This document shows positions 1-26,143 of a DNA stretch of 64,000 bases, piece after piece (the stretch's first letter is position 1; every line of letters starts with the position of its first letter). The notes below the pieces were generated by a model. The model was not told where the DNA came from. It made no database searches and saw only the letters and a list, made by a program, of their open reading frames with translations. A program made the position numbers and the translations under genes. Source of the stretch: Phocoena phocoena (Eukaryota > Chordata > Mammalia > Artiodactyla > Phocoenidae). The stretch is from contig NC_089221.1 of the NCBI RefSeq assembly GCF_963924675.1, forward strand, positions 133,652,263 through 133,716,262, read 5' to 3'.

Positions 1-697
1 GAATGTCAGCAGGACCCAGGCCTAAACTTGAGAGGGGCCTTCAATCCTCAAAGGGTTTCTGGGCTAAAATCTTTCTCAGGGCTTCACCGGGCCTTCCCTG
101 CTCTGTGTTACCTGCAGAAGGCTCCTCAGTGTTGAGGCTTCAGGTTTTTTCCCGGGGACCCAGCCCCACGCCTGAGCCCCATGCACACCCTGCCGTGGGC
201 CAGTGTGTCCCTTTGGAGACAAGGGGCCTGGGGTGGAGACCTCAGGCCTTCTTGTATAGGAAATGTCTTTGTACTGCTGTGTCCTGCCAGGACGGAGACA
301 CCTGCTGGCCCAGCTCTCCTCCACTGGGCTTGGTCTTCCCACCATCATCTGAGAAGATGTCTTGGGCTCAGTCCACACTGTCAAAACTAAGCTGGGATTA
401 CCACGGTCCTAGCTGAAATGCTTTCAGCTCAGCCCAATAATGCACTTTCTAACCATCAGAACTACCAGGAAATACAATGCAAGGCCCCAAGGGGAGCAGG
501 TCCCTGCCATGGGGGATGTGCAGGAGCTCTGACCAACCACTGTGGGCACGTTGAGGAGAGGCTGCAGGCTCCCCTCCACCTGGGGCAGTCAGTGAGGCCG
601 GGCACTGTCCCAGGGCCCAGCGGTGGCCCATCCTGGGTGGTGTGTGTGTGAGGATGCAGGACAGTGGCTAACCGGGGTGGGGGGCACTGCTGTTTAG
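1..697 (+). other. CYFIP2: CYFIP2 intron, 3' part (before W1)
   Basis: The end of an intron whose donor is outside the window. It is fairly GC-rich. I see no repeat, exon or conserved motif in it apart from the W1 acceptor at its end. Confidence 0.85.
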
Positions 698-7672
<6,975 letters not shown>

Positions 7673-7744
7673 TGAGGACCGGCCGGAAAAGAGGTGAGAT
7701 CATGGAGAGTGGAGGAGTAAGGGAATACACACTTGTGGCATGGA

Positions 7745-7930
7745 TTTTAGAGCCAGATGGAACTGGGTGTGATTCTGGTTCTGCTGCTGACCTTCACAAG
7801 TTATTCAACATCCCTGAGCCTCAGTTCCCTCATCTGCAAAATGGAGCTAATAGTATCTGGAAAGGTTCATTGAGAGGATTAAACAGTATGCTGCATGGAA
7901 AATGCATTGTGCCTAGCAGCTAGTAACAGC
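7745..7930 (+). repeat. MIR
   Basis: Sense MIR: tttagagccagatggaactg, then a core ctgagcctcagttccctcat, then cattgagaggattaaacagt. Typical order and spacing. Confidence 0.75.
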
Positions 7931-8759
7931 CCAGTAATTGTTAGTCTGTGCATGATCTAAACCACCTCCATCCTGGATGGCAAGAGAAACAAAGTTCTGA
8001 ACAATCATGGTGATAACACCATCTAAATATTTTTAAATTACAATTATAAATAATCATTGTAATAGGCCAGAAAATACAGTTAGCAGCAAAATAAGGTCAT
8101 AAAAATCTCCTGTGGTCCCACTAATTACATTTTTAGTGGCACTGGATTTTTCTTTTCTTCCTTTTTTTTTTTTTTCTTGTAGGGAAGCATGATCGGTGCA
8201 CAAACCTCAGGAAAAATACAGATAGGCAGAAGGAGGGAAAATCAATCATGTAAAAGCCTTCCACCCAGAACCAACTATGATTAACATTTGGATATATATA
8301 TCCTTCTGGATCTCTTTCTGTATAAACCCTTCTAATGAATATATATGTTGGTTTAATAAATATAGGTCTCCAGATTTGAACTCCCTTAGTACCTGGAGCT
8401 CCTGGAAGACTCTGCACTACCACGCATATGCCCACTGGCTCCACCATGTGGCCGATGGCCATAGTTACGCTTTCCAAAACCCAAACTAGGGAAACGTCTT
8501 TGATCCAAGGGCATCATATTTGAAATGAGAACAGCCAGATAAATGCAGGTGGTGTGGTCATTAGATGAGTGGCCCACATTCTCAAGAGGGCTTCTGGTGG
8601 ACATGGACCAGGGTCAAGCCCAAACCTTTGACTTTCTTAACTGTATGTGACAATGAACTGAACATAAGCTATGGGAATAATTTAAGTGCTGGGGATCCCT
8701 TCATTCCTTGTCCAGTTTTGGTATGATCTAAGAATGAGTCTGGCTCAAAGCTATTTTTA

Positions 8760-9440
8760 GAATTATACAGCTTATACATGTGTATGTACAGACCACTCTC
8801 AGTATTCACAGCAGTTATATTCTATAAAGTGGCCGTCAACACTAAATCAGCAAGTACTGAACCATCACTCTTTGAGAAAATACAGGGGTAGGTTCCTGTG
8901 AGCTTCCGATCACAGTGTTTCCATCAGCTGGTTTTTAATATATAACCTTATTTTACATGCGCTTCTGCTTAAAGACGCCTTATGTAATATATATTGTTGA
9001 TTTGTTAGCGTTAAATCACAGCCAACAACACTATAATTCATGCCTGAGCAAAGCTTATCTAAAATACATATTTTCTCCATAATGCCCATCACAGCCTCCT
9101 TTCTCATAGGGGCATAGACAGAGCATCAGCACTATGCTTGGGGGCCATTTAAAATAATGAAATCACCATTAAAAAGTATAAGAATGAGGAAAATGGGGCA
9201 CTAAATAGACCAGGAACGGGACACTTGTGTATAGTAGGAGCCGAAACAAGAGAGCAGAGAGTTGCCTTGTTCAGCCTCAGCTGGGAACATGACTCAAATT
9301 TTTTCCCACTCTGCACACGTCTGAAACTGACCATGAAAGCACTGCAAGGACTGATCTTGAGGTTACAGATACATTTTAGTGAATAGGGAAATTCACAGAT
9401 ACAGAATCCACAAATAATGAGGACTGGCTCTATATGTAGA
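8760..9440. repeat. Old unclassified interspersed repeat
   Basis: Sequence such as gccaacaacactataattca, gaccatgaaagcactgcaag and attcacagatacagaatcca is familiar from dispersed mammalian copies, possibly a DNA transposon. I cannot assign the family. Confidence 0.4.
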
Positions 9441-9981
9441 TATATACACATACACATATATACACATATATGTATGCATATACACAGTATACATACATAC
9501 AGTATTTCACGGTGGAATATTACATGTTCAAACAGATGTTTATCTTCACCAGTGCTTCTCAGCCCGTGAGTCATTTCTAATTGAGTTGTGAAATCAACTT
9601 AGTTGCTTTCTGATTAGCAATTTGTTGTGAAATGGAATAAAAAATCAGAGGAAATCTCAAGTATTGAGCATAAAGTTGCTTCGTGAAAACTGTTCATGCC
9701 TATATTGAATACCTCTAAGTAGGTATGTGTTCCTGAGTTAGTATACAGTATGCACTTCCTACTGTAAATCGCAGACCCAAAAGTCTGAAAGGTGCTGTGC
9801 TGCAGTCAACCAGGGTCGTTGTGAGTGGGCCCCTGGCGTCACACCACCTGAATTTGAACCCTCAGTCAATTACAAGGCATGTGGCCTTTAGCAAGGCATT
9901 TGTCTGAGCCTCAGTTTATCTGTCAAGGGGTATAATAATAGCACCTCCCTTGCAGTGTTCTTGGGGGAGTCAGTGAAATAA

Positions 9982-11012
<1,031 letters not shown>

Positions 11013-12392
11013 TAGAATCCCAAAGAAAGAGGCACTCCATTAGACCCAACAGCAGGGACCAAACACGTGGCCAAAAGAGATATGACAAATGCCCAGACTG
11101 AGGAGTGGTTGGAGAACTTCAGATCGAAACTAAGATGAGATAGAATGCTGACCAGTCAGGATAGTAAAGATCTAGTAGATTGGTGATGTCTGTTGCTGGT
11201 TGAAGTGGGATGTAGACCTTCTCAGATACTTTGAGTGGCCAGTCCACATTTTACAGGCTTTCTCTGAGGGCAAGCTGATCATCTGTATTCACATTTTTAA
11301 CGAGCATACCGTTTGGCACATATATATCTCAGGGAAATAAACCAACTGTGCCGAGACATTTATTGCCGTATTGTTTATAATGCCAAAATATGTGAAACAA
11401 CAGAAATGTCCTTCAATATGGACCAAGTAAAATAAATAAAGGTACAGCTATATCATTGAATACTATGCAGCCACTAAAATGGATGTACTGACATGAAAAG
11501 ATATACAAAGTATATTGTTAAGTTAAAAAAGAAACAGGTTAAAGGGCGGCATGTAAAATGATGCCATTTCTACCAAAATTAATATACTTTTGCACATTTG
11601 CTCAAAATGGAAGGACATAAGTGTATATGTTTATATATACCAAACCATTAACAGTAGTAATTTCTAAAGGGAGGATTCTACTTCCTGCTTTATAACCTTC
11701 TGATTTGGTTTTTTTGTTTGTCTGATTACAAAAAGATATGTCTGTGAGGGTGACGGAGCTCATTCTTGCTGGGTTATGAGTGACAGCTTCCTCTTTCATG
11801 ACTCTCTGAAGCCTAGAAGTCAGAGACTTGGATGCTGCCCCCGGACCCTTCATCTCTCTGAGCCTCGGCCTCTTTGTCTATAAGATGGAGCTGATTATCT
11901 CTGCCCACTTCCATCCCAGCATTATTGTTGAAAATCAAAGAGTAATTACCAGAGATAATGATGTAGATGAGCAGTGAAGGCTATAAAGCGTCATACACAT
12001 TAGGGGTTAGAGTTGCTCTTTAGCTGATCTCCAGGCTGTACTTTAAAGAACTGAGGCTCACTGGGGTCATTTCAGGCAGGTATGTGTTCCTGAGTTAGTA
12101 GATAGTATACAATTCCTACTGTAAATCGCAGACCCAAAAGTCTGAAAGCTGCTGTGCTGCAGTCAACCAGGGTCGTTGTGAGTGGGCCCCTGGCGTCACA
12201 CCACCTGAATTTGAACCCTCAGTCAATTACAAGGCATGTAGCCTTTAGGAAGGCACTTGTCTGAGCCTCAGTTTATCTGTCAAGGGGTATAATAATATCA
12301 CCTCCCTTGCAGTGTTCTTGGGGGAATCAGTGAAATAAGGTAGAAAAGTGCCAGGTGCGTCGACAGTGAGGGTGACAGCTGATGTTCCCCAG

Positions 12393-12454
12393 GTGGTGAT
12401 GGGCTCCAGGCTGCACAGCCAGAAGTCGGATGAGGAGTACCGCAAATTTAAAAA
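12393..12454 (+). pseudogene. Decayed copy of CYFIP2 exon W5
   Basis: An intact CCCCAG acceptor precedes 17 codons homologous to the start of exon W5, reading [17 protein letters not shown]. Relative to the parent these carry Thr to Met, Gly to Arg and Asp to His. After that the exon is lost: a deletion of about 221 bp joins it to intron sequence, giving KFKK and a stop. A weak donor-like aaaa|gtaaat follows at 12455. The 62-nt cryptic exon would shift the frame if it were ever spliced in. It lies inside the duplicated block, between exons W6 and W7. Confidence 0.85.
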
Positions 12455-12718
12455 GTAAATTCATTAATTTTTAGTATATTGCCAGTGCTGGGCAGCTGCA
12501 GTCAAATTGAGAACATTTTCATCACCTCAAAAAGAAACCAGTACATTCATCCCTTATTCCCTATCCCTGTAGCCCTAAGCAGTCTCCTGTTTCTGTGGAG
12601 TTCCCTATTTTGGCTGTTTCCTATAAGTAGTGTCTTATCATATGTGGTTTTTGTGTCTGGCTTCTTTTACTTCATGTTTTCAAGGTCCCTCCATTGTAGC
12701 ACAAATCAGTACTGCATT

Positions 12719-12936
12719 CCCCCCCCCCCCCTTTTTTTTTTTTTTGTGGTACGCGGGCCTCTCACTGCTGTGGCCTCTCCCGTTGTGGAGCGCAGGCTCT
12801 GGACACGCAGGCTCAGTGGCCATGGCTCACGGGCCCAGCCGCTCTGCAGCATGTGGGATCTTCCTGGACCGGGGCACGAACCCGTGTCCCCTGCATCGGC
12901 AGGTGGACTCCCAACCACTGTGCCACCAGGGAAGCC
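12719..12936 (-). mobile_element. tRNA-derived SINE inserted in the duplicated block
   Basis: Antisense copy of the same family as at 1040. Its tail is a C run followed by a T run at the insertion point. It interrupts the sequence that reads actgcattgccttttatgac without a break in the parent block (10577-10596). Short duplication ctgcatt on both sides. Confidence 0.92.
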
Positions 12937-13454
12937 TGCATTGCCTTTTATGACTGAGTGATAGTCTGTTGCATGGACTCACCCCATTTGGTTGGTGTGT
13001 TTACCCGCTGCTGGTCGTGTGGGTCTCTCCTCTCTCCCCACACAGATTGTAATCACACTTGGCATTGAGCTGACTGGTCCTGACCTGCTGGCACTTCCAT
13101 TGCAAATAGTCAGCCTGGAAGACAGTTGCCCAGTCATCACTGGGCGAGAAAGTCCTCCTCAAGCCTATTTATATAAAATGAGACTTTCAGTCAAAGAGGA
13201 CATACAACTTTGTAGAACTGTTTATACCTCTCTATCCTTAATAAAAGCAATGCGTAGGCACCATAGGTAGTTTAGAAAATGCTCCTCTCAACCCCACTCC
13301 TACACTCACCTTCCCATAGTCTCAGAAAATCATCCATCCACAACCACCAGTGGCATTTTCTGTATTTCCTTCTAGTCCTTACTTTACATTGAGAGGTTTT
13401 ATAATTTTTATTTCGTTAGTAAGCCATGTAAAAATAAATTTAAGAAAAGTAATT

Positions 13455-13582
13455 CTGGGGGGACGGTGGTGGTGGTGGGATGAATTGGGAGATTGGGATT
13501 GACATATATACACTAATATGTATAAAATAGATAAGTAATAAGAACCTGCTGTATAAAAATAATTAAATTAAATTTTAAAGAA
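13455..13582 (+). mobile_element. Short L1 3' tail (sense)
   Basis: About 128 bp of L1 3' UTR: gggatgaattgggagattgg, ataagaacctgctgtataaa, then an A/T-rich tail. Target-site duplication agaaaagtaatt at 13443-13454 and 13583-13594. Confidence 0.85.
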
Positions 13583-13949
13583 AGAAAAGTAATTTTACGT
13601 GGCATTAAACAACACTAACACAAGGCAAAAATATTATAGTAACCTGCACCACCTCACTCCTCCCTGAATCCCAAAATAGGAAATATCTTCTCACCTCATC
13701 AAGCTATTTCTTCTGGTATCTATCTCTGTACTTCTACTAACAGCCTGATGGGGCTCTTCCTTGGTTTTTCAATTTATGGCATTTTCTATTGATTTCCTAC
13801 TTTGGGAGAAAACAGTTTCGTTCTTACATCTCTGCCTCCCATTCCCACCCCCAATACACCCAATTTCTTTCTCCCATCTTCCCAAAGTGGCAATTTAACA
13901 CTTTTTGGTTAAATTAATAGTTGCTCTGTATTACTAAAACTGAGTAACT

Positions 13950-14557
13950 GTTCATTGCTGAGTCATGTGGTCTAATATGAATACATCTCTTTTCTGGCAC
14001 AGCTTTTGCCTTTTTGTTTGATAAGTTTTCTATGATCCAATCAAAAAGGAGCCCTCAAACATACCAATGTAAAACTTCCTACGAAAGAGCTAATCACAAT
14101 CATTATTTTATGAATTTTATTACTCTTTTTCTTCTTGGAGCCATTCCCGCTGAAGCCCCTTTTCCTTCTCTTCAATCTGAACTGATTTGTCTCTAGATCT
14201 GTTGTTCAGTTACTGATCTGAGATATCTCATCATCATTACCCTGGGATTCCCTTTGTCCGTCTCCTGTATTGGACCCCAGGGCTGACTCTCTCTTTATAT
14301 TGGTGGAGTATATCCTCCAAAGCTTTCTTAGAAAGGGATTATGGGGGAAAATATTTCTGAGATCTTGAATAACTGAAAATGTTTTACTTCTAAATTCACT
14401 CATAGTGAGTGGCTAGAGAATTTTAAATTGTAAATAATTTTTTCCCAGAATTTTGAAGGTATTATTCCATTGTTTTCTAGCTTTTAGTATTGCCGCTGAA
14501 AAGTTGGATTCTAGTCTAATCCCTGTTTCCTTGTTATTTTTTCCTCTGTGTAATTTT
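13950..14557. repeat. Old interspersed repeat, first half
   Basis: Includes cagaattttgaaggtattat and attccattgttttctagctt, a sequence I know as a common old mammalian interspersed repeat but cannot name with certainty. Its continuation (tctgtaggtctgggaaattt; gataatttcctcctctctgt) resumes at 16201-16600, beyond the L1M. Confidence 0.55.
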
Positions 14558-16200
14558 TTAATAATCGCTTTATTGAGATATAATTTATATATAAAAAAAT
14601 TCACCCTTTAAAGTGTACACTTATTTTTATTATATTCAGAGCTGTGAAACCATTACCACTGCCTAATTTTATAACATTTTTGTTATCCCCCCAAAAAAAC
14701 CCATACCCATTAGTGGTCATTTGCCATTCATCCCTTTCCCCACCAGCCTCTGGCAATCACTAATCTACTTTCTGTCTGCATAGTTTTGCCTCTTCTGGAG
14801 ATTATATTTAAATGGAGCCATATAATATGTGATCCTTTGTGACTGGCTTCTTTCACTGAGCATGATGTTGGTTCATCCATGTTCTAGTATATATCAGTAC
14901 TTCATTCCTTTATGATTGAATAATATTCCATTGTATGAATATATCATATTTGTTTATATATTCACAAATTTGGGTTGTTTCAACTTTTTGGCTGTCATGA
15001 ATATGCTGATATGTACATTTGTGTACAAGTATTTGTGTGGAAATATGTTTCATTCTCTTGAGTATATACCTAGAAGCAGAATTACTGGGTCACGTGGTAA
15101 CTCTACGTTTAAAAATTTGAGGAACTGTAAAAACTGTTTTCCAAAGCAGCTGCACCATTTTACATTTTCACCAGCAGTGTGCGAGAGTTGCAATTTCTTC
15201 ATATCCTTGTCATCACTTATGGTCTTTTTTATTTTAGCCATCCTAGTTGTGAAGTAGTTTCTCATGGTGGTTTTGACTTGCATATCCCTAATAACTAATG
15301 ATATTGAGCACCTTTTCATGTGCTTATTGGCCGTCTGCATAGCTTCTTTGGAGAAATGTCTGTTCAGATTCTTTGCCCATTTTATTTTAGGTTATTTGTC
15401 TTTTTATTTTTGAAGTATAAGAGTTTTTATATATTCTGTATCAGAAAAAGCTAATTAATTTGCCATGGTTACCAGGAAAATAGGGACTGTTTTCTAAAAT
15501 GCAGCCAAATTTATGAGCCAAAATGAAAAAGAGGAAAAAATTTTATTATGCATCTTGTTTCCAGAACTGGTATATTTAAAAATATATCAATATTCAAACA
15601 CCAAAAGAAAGAGTTTTTATATATTCTGGATACAAGTCCCTTATCAGAAATATAATTTGAAAAAATTTTCCTCCATTCCATGGGTTGTCTTTTTACTTTC
15701 TATATGGTATCCTTTGAAGCACAAAAGTTTTCAATTTTGATGAAGTTCCTTTTATTTTTTCTTTTGTCACTTGTGCTTTTGGTGTCATATCTAAGAAACC
15801 ATTGCCTAATCCAAGTTCTCAAAGATTTACTCCTATGTTTTCTTCTGAGATTTTTATAGTTTCAATTCTTACATTTAGGTCTTTGGTCATTTTGAGTTAA
15901 TTTTTGAATATGGTGTGAGTAGGGAGTCCAACTTCATTCTTTTGCATGCGGATGTCCAGTTGTCCCAGCACCAGTTGTTGGAAAGCGTATTCTTTCTCCA
16001 TTGAATTGTCTTGGTACTCTTGTCAAAAATCAATTGACTCTAAATGTAAGGGTTTATTTCTGGGCTTTCAGATCTCTTTCATTGATCTATATGTCTTTCT
16101 ATATGCCAATACCATACCATTTTGATTACTGTAACTTTGTAGTAAGTTTTGAAATTAGGAAATGTGAGTCTAACTTTATTCTTTTGTTTTCATCTGTAGA
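14558..16200 (-). mobile_element. Ancient L1M, antisense
   Basis: Starts with tcgctttattgagatataat and runs through typical L1M ORF2 C-terminal sequence. A minus-strand frame at 15050-15340 includes [16 protein letters not shown]. It splits an older repeat in two, so it inserted into that repeat. Confidence 0.85.
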
Positions 16201-16600
16201 ATCTTATAGTCTCATCTCTTTATCACAGTTTTTCTGAAGTTTCACTGTAAGGCATCATGATAAGGGCCTTTTGCATTCATTGTTTGGGACACTAAATAGG
16301 CCATTGCAGTGTGGAAATACAAGTTCTGTAGGTCTGGGAAATTTTCTTGAATTTTAATTTTGATAATTTCCTCCTCTCTGTTTTCTCTGTTCTTTCTGGG
16401 TTTTCTATCTGTCAGATGTTGGATGCCCAGGAGTTAGTGTCTAATTTTCCTATCTTTTCTGTCTTATTGCGTATCACTTATTTTTGTTCTGCTTTATGGG
16501 ATATTTCCTTAATTTCAGTTTTCAACTCTGTTAGTATTTTTTATTTTGCCTATAATATTTTAAATGTCCAAAAGCTCCATCTTGTTCTCTGAATGTTTCT
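16201..16600. repeat. Old interspersed repeat, second half
   Basis: Continues the repeat interrupted at 14557: catctctttatcacagtttt, then ggtctgggaaattttcttga, then gataatttcctcctctctgt. Together with 13950-14557 it forms one element split by the L1M. Confidence 0.55.
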
Positions 16601-16664
16601 TTTTTTTTTAATCACACCCAATTCTTGTGTCGTGAATGTGCTATCTCCATGAGAATAGTATTGT

Positions 16665-17760
16665 TTTTTTCAATGAGGTATACTTTACATTTGGTAAGCT
16701 GCATCCATTTAAAGTGTATAATTCACAAAGTTTTGACAGTTGTATATACACCTGTGAAACCAAAAGCACAAAATACAGAACACTTTCATCTCCCTTTAAG
16801 ACTTCGTATGCCATTTGCAATCCATCCTTCCCTCCATCCTTGGCCCTAAACAATCACATTTTTTGTCACCATAGATTTGTTTTCATTTTCTAGAAGTTTA
16901 TTTAAGTGGAATCATATAGTATGTATTTTGTGCGTGTGGCTTTTTCACTCAGCGTAATAATTTTGAGATTCATCCACATTGTTTCTTGTATCAATAGTTT
17001 GTTTCCTTTCATTGCTGAGTATTTTTCCATTGTGTGGCTATTCTACAATTTGTATATCTAGTCAGTTGTTGATAAACATTGGGCCATTTCCAGCTTTTGG
17101 CCAATGTAAGCAAAGTTGCTTTAAATATTTGAGTATAAGTGTTTGTGTAGACATAGGTTTTTATTTCTCTTCGAATGGTCATATTGGAGGTGTATGTTTA
17201 ACTTTTTAAGAAACTGCCAAACAGTTTTCCAAAGCGGGTGTACCAATTTATATTCCCACCAGTTATATATGAGGGTTCCGTTGCACACACCCTCACAGCG
17301 CTTGTGCTGTCAGTCTTACTAATCTTAGCCATTCTAATGGATATTTAGTACATCTCACTGAGGTTTCAATTTGCATTTCCCTGAAGATTAATGATATTGA
17401 GCATCTTTTCATGTGCTTATTGGCTATTCATACATCTTCCTTTGTGAAGTGTTGTCTATTGAAATCTTTTGCCCATTTTTTACAATTAGCTTTCCATCTT
17501 CTTACTATTAAATTGTGAGAATCTATATATATTCTAGATACAAGTCCTTATTCACAAATACGTTGCAAATATTTTTTCTAATCGGTGACTTTGTCTTTTC
17601 ATTTTTTGGGGGGGGGTGGGTGCCTTCTAAAGAGCACCTGTTTTTAATTTTGAGGAAGTTCAACTTATTTATTATTCTGTGGTTTGTGATTTTTTGTGTT
17701 CTAGCTAAGAAATCTCTGCCTAGCCCAAAGTTGCAAAGATTTTCCCTTAGTTCTAACAGA
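16665..17760 (-). mobile_element. Second ancient L1M fragment, antisense
   Basis: Resembles the first part of the L1M at 14558 but is more diverged: aagctgcatccatttaaagt, then tccattgtgtggctattcta, then ggtgtaccaatttatattcc. Stops and gaps throughout. Confidence 0.8.
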
Positions 17761-18280
17761 TCTGCATACTCTTCTGTGTTTGGAGTTATTCTGAAAAATC
17801 TTCACTATTTTGTCCTTCCTTTGTCCCTTATTTCCTGGTTTCATTGCCAGCCAGGATCCCAGATTCTTTTATGAATCAACATTCCTTTAGATCTTCTCTC
17901 TCATTATTTCTGCACTATAAAGGTTCTCTTCAGCAAAACCATTAGACTGTTGGTTCTAGTGAAAATTCTTACCTTCTGAACTATTCTCACTATTTCTCCT
18001 GCCTCGAATGTTCTATTTCTTCATTTACAGTTTGGAGGAACATAAAGGCTTAGCATCTAAGCTCATTCATTTATTTACTCATTGCTTTTCAAGAAAAATC
18101 TCTTGAGGGCCCACCAGGGCCCCGGGCCCCAGGGATGGAGCCTACACAACGTGCCAAGCCTCACCCCTGCAGTGCTTACAGTCTGGTGCAGAGGGAGGAA
18201 ATCGACCATGTCATGAGGGGTGTGACAAGTGTGGCAGTTTTCAGGAGGCTGATTTGACAAGGCTTTCCCCTCTGAATTCT

Positions 18281-18465
18281 CTTTTTTTTTAACATCTTTA
18301 TTGGAGTATAATTACTTTACAATGGTGTGTTAGTTTCTGCTTTATAACAAAGTGAATCAGCTATACGTATACTTATATCCCCATATCTCCTCCCTCTTAA
18401 CGTCTCCCTCCCACCCTCCCTATCCCACCCCTCTAGGTGGTCACAAAACACGGAGCTGATCTCCC
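18281..18465 (-). mobile_element. Very short 5'-truncated L1 3' end
   Basis: 185 bp of L1 3' end (aacatctttattggagtata). Exact 15-bp target-site duplication tcccctctgaattct at 18266-18280 and 18466-18480. Confidence 0.92.
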
Positions 18466-19343
18466 TCCCCTCTGAATTCTGAGCTAATCTAGAAGTTAGG
18501 ACTTGAGGCTGATGGGGGCCAAAGGATCAGGTTTGGTAAAGCTGGACCAGAGAATGTGACTTCACTCAAGGCCACACCAGGCTTCCTATTCCTCCCCCAT
18601 CCCATGAAACTTACCACTGGGAAACAGGCAAAGCAGCTGCATAAATATACACCCCCCATCCTCGGGATGGGAGGGGTGATTACCGCAGGGACAAGACAGG
18701 CACCCAGAGGAGAGGACACACCCCACAGGCAGGCAGATCCCAAGTGAGCGCCAAGGTCAAAGTGACGCTACACGCATCCTAGTCACCTGTCTCCCCACCT
18801 CTGCAGACAGATAAGTGAGTTAATGGGCTAGGGAGGAGGTAAATAGAAGGGCAGAAGCCTTTCCTCACAAGACTTCTATAGGAATCCTATTTTATGGACT
18901 CAAGCAGCAACTGGCCAAATCACTTCAAAAGCAAAGATTGTAAAAATGCTATAGAAAGAAGTTCTATTTGATCTTGTCTGTGGGTACATGGGATGTGGAG
19001 AGACCTCTCAAAGTCAGAGTGCTACTCAAAACATGGTCCATGGACCAGCTGCCAATTGTCACCAGTCAGCGGCAAGATGGGGGGCCGGTGCCAGAATAAA
19101 AATCAGCTGATGGTGAAGCACACGCACAGCGTGTGGCTGACATCTTTGCTTTGTAGCAGCGCTTCCTTGATAAGGGAAGCGGAGTGCTGATTTCTCTTCT
19201 GGCACACGTTTCCACCCAGCCGTGAACTGACACTCTGAGTAGCACTCGCTGGCCTCGTGCTTCAGGATGTCTCCTCCAGCACCCCCCCGGAGATGTGGTG
19301 AGGGTACCGGACAGACGGGTATGCCAAGGCACAGTGAGCCTGA

Positions 19344-19658
<315 letters not shown>

Positions 19659-19724
19659 TGAGTTCCAGCAAGTCCTATGAGGCCCTTTCAGGAGATTGGA
19701 CATTTGGGATGAATTAAGCCTTCA

Positions 19725-19940
19725 TCTCTGGGTTTGGAGCCCATATCCACCACTGTCTAGCTGTGTGAACTTAGTCATGTTACTTACCTTCTCTACACCT
19801 CAGTTTCCCTCATTTGTAAACTGTGGATGATGATGGTACCTACTCCCTAGGCTGTTGGGACGATGAATGAGATAATCCGTGTATAGACCTAAGCACACAG
19901 CAGCATGGAGTAAGTGTGCAACACATATAAGCTATTATTC
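19725..19940 (+). repeat. MIR, nearly full length
   Basis: tgtctagctgtgtgaactta, cctcagtttccctcatttgt, gatgaatgagataatccgtg, ending aagctattatt. Confidence 0.8.
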
Positions 19941-20039
19941 AAGTTTTAAATATACAGAGATTTAAATGGACTAATGAAACTGTCCTAAAAGCAAAAAGAA
20001 AACTAGCCATCCTTCACTCAGGTTCTCTCCCACTGTGTG

Positions 20040-25609
<5,570 letters not shown>

Positions 25610-25706
25610 ATACGTCCTCTACCCTTTGGATCTGTACAACGACAGCGCCTACTATGCTCTGACTAAGTTTAAAAAGCAGTTCCTGTACGATGAGATCGAA
25701 GCTGAG
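25610..25706 (+). CDS. CYFIP2: CYFIP2 exon W11, followed by a GC donor (residues 661-693)
   Basis: 97 nt: the final A of Glu661 plus 32 codons. It encodes [20 protein letters not shown] and [12 protein letters not shown]. The next base pair is GC, not GT: ctgag|gcaagt. The only nearby GT (gtgatt, 4 nt downstream) would break the frame. The rest of the donor fits the U1 consensus well, as is usual for GC-AG introns. Confidence 0.95.
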
Positions 25707-25791
25707 GCAAGTGATTGCTTCTCCTTTTGTTCTTATAATAGTGTTCCAAGAGTCTGGACTTTTCAGGTCTCTAGCTGGGCACAAAGTGGGG

Positions 25792-26143
25792 TGTCTTAGT
25801 CCATTTGGGCTGCTGTAATGAAATACCACAAACTGCAGGGCCTATAAACAACAGGAATGTATTTCTCACAGTTCTGGAGGCTAGAAGTCTGAGATCAGGG
25901 TGCCAACCTGGTCAGGGGAGGGCCCTCTTCTGGGTCCCAGACTTCTTGCCATGTCCTTATGTGGTGGACAGGGCCAGGGAGCTCTCTGGGTCTCTTTTAT
26001 AAGAGCACTGATCCCGTTCATAAAGGCTCCATCCTCGTGACCTCATCACCTCCCAAAGCCCCCACCTCCTAATTCCATCACCTTTGGGGGTTAGGATTTC
26101 AACACATGAATTTTGGGGGGACACAAACTTTCAGACCATAGCA
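25792..26143 (-). mobile_element. MLT1-type (ERVL-MaLR) solitary LTR
   Basis: Antisense: tgtcttagtccatttgggct at one end, cacagttctggaggctagaa inside, accatagca at the other end. About 350 bp; no internal retroviral sequence. Confidence 0.85.

Larger units (their letters stand above)
12078..13040 (+). repeat. Duplicated block with decayed exon W5 and SINE
   Basis: Direct-orientation copy of 9721-10681. Relative to the parent it lacks about 221 bp (parent 10087-10307: the rest of exon W5, its donor and the first part of the intron) and has gained an antisense SINE (12719-12936). It ends inside the parent's W6 acceptor (ctctctcccca, then a different cacag). The SINE is absent from the parent, so duplication came before SINE insertion. 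Confidence 0.88.
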
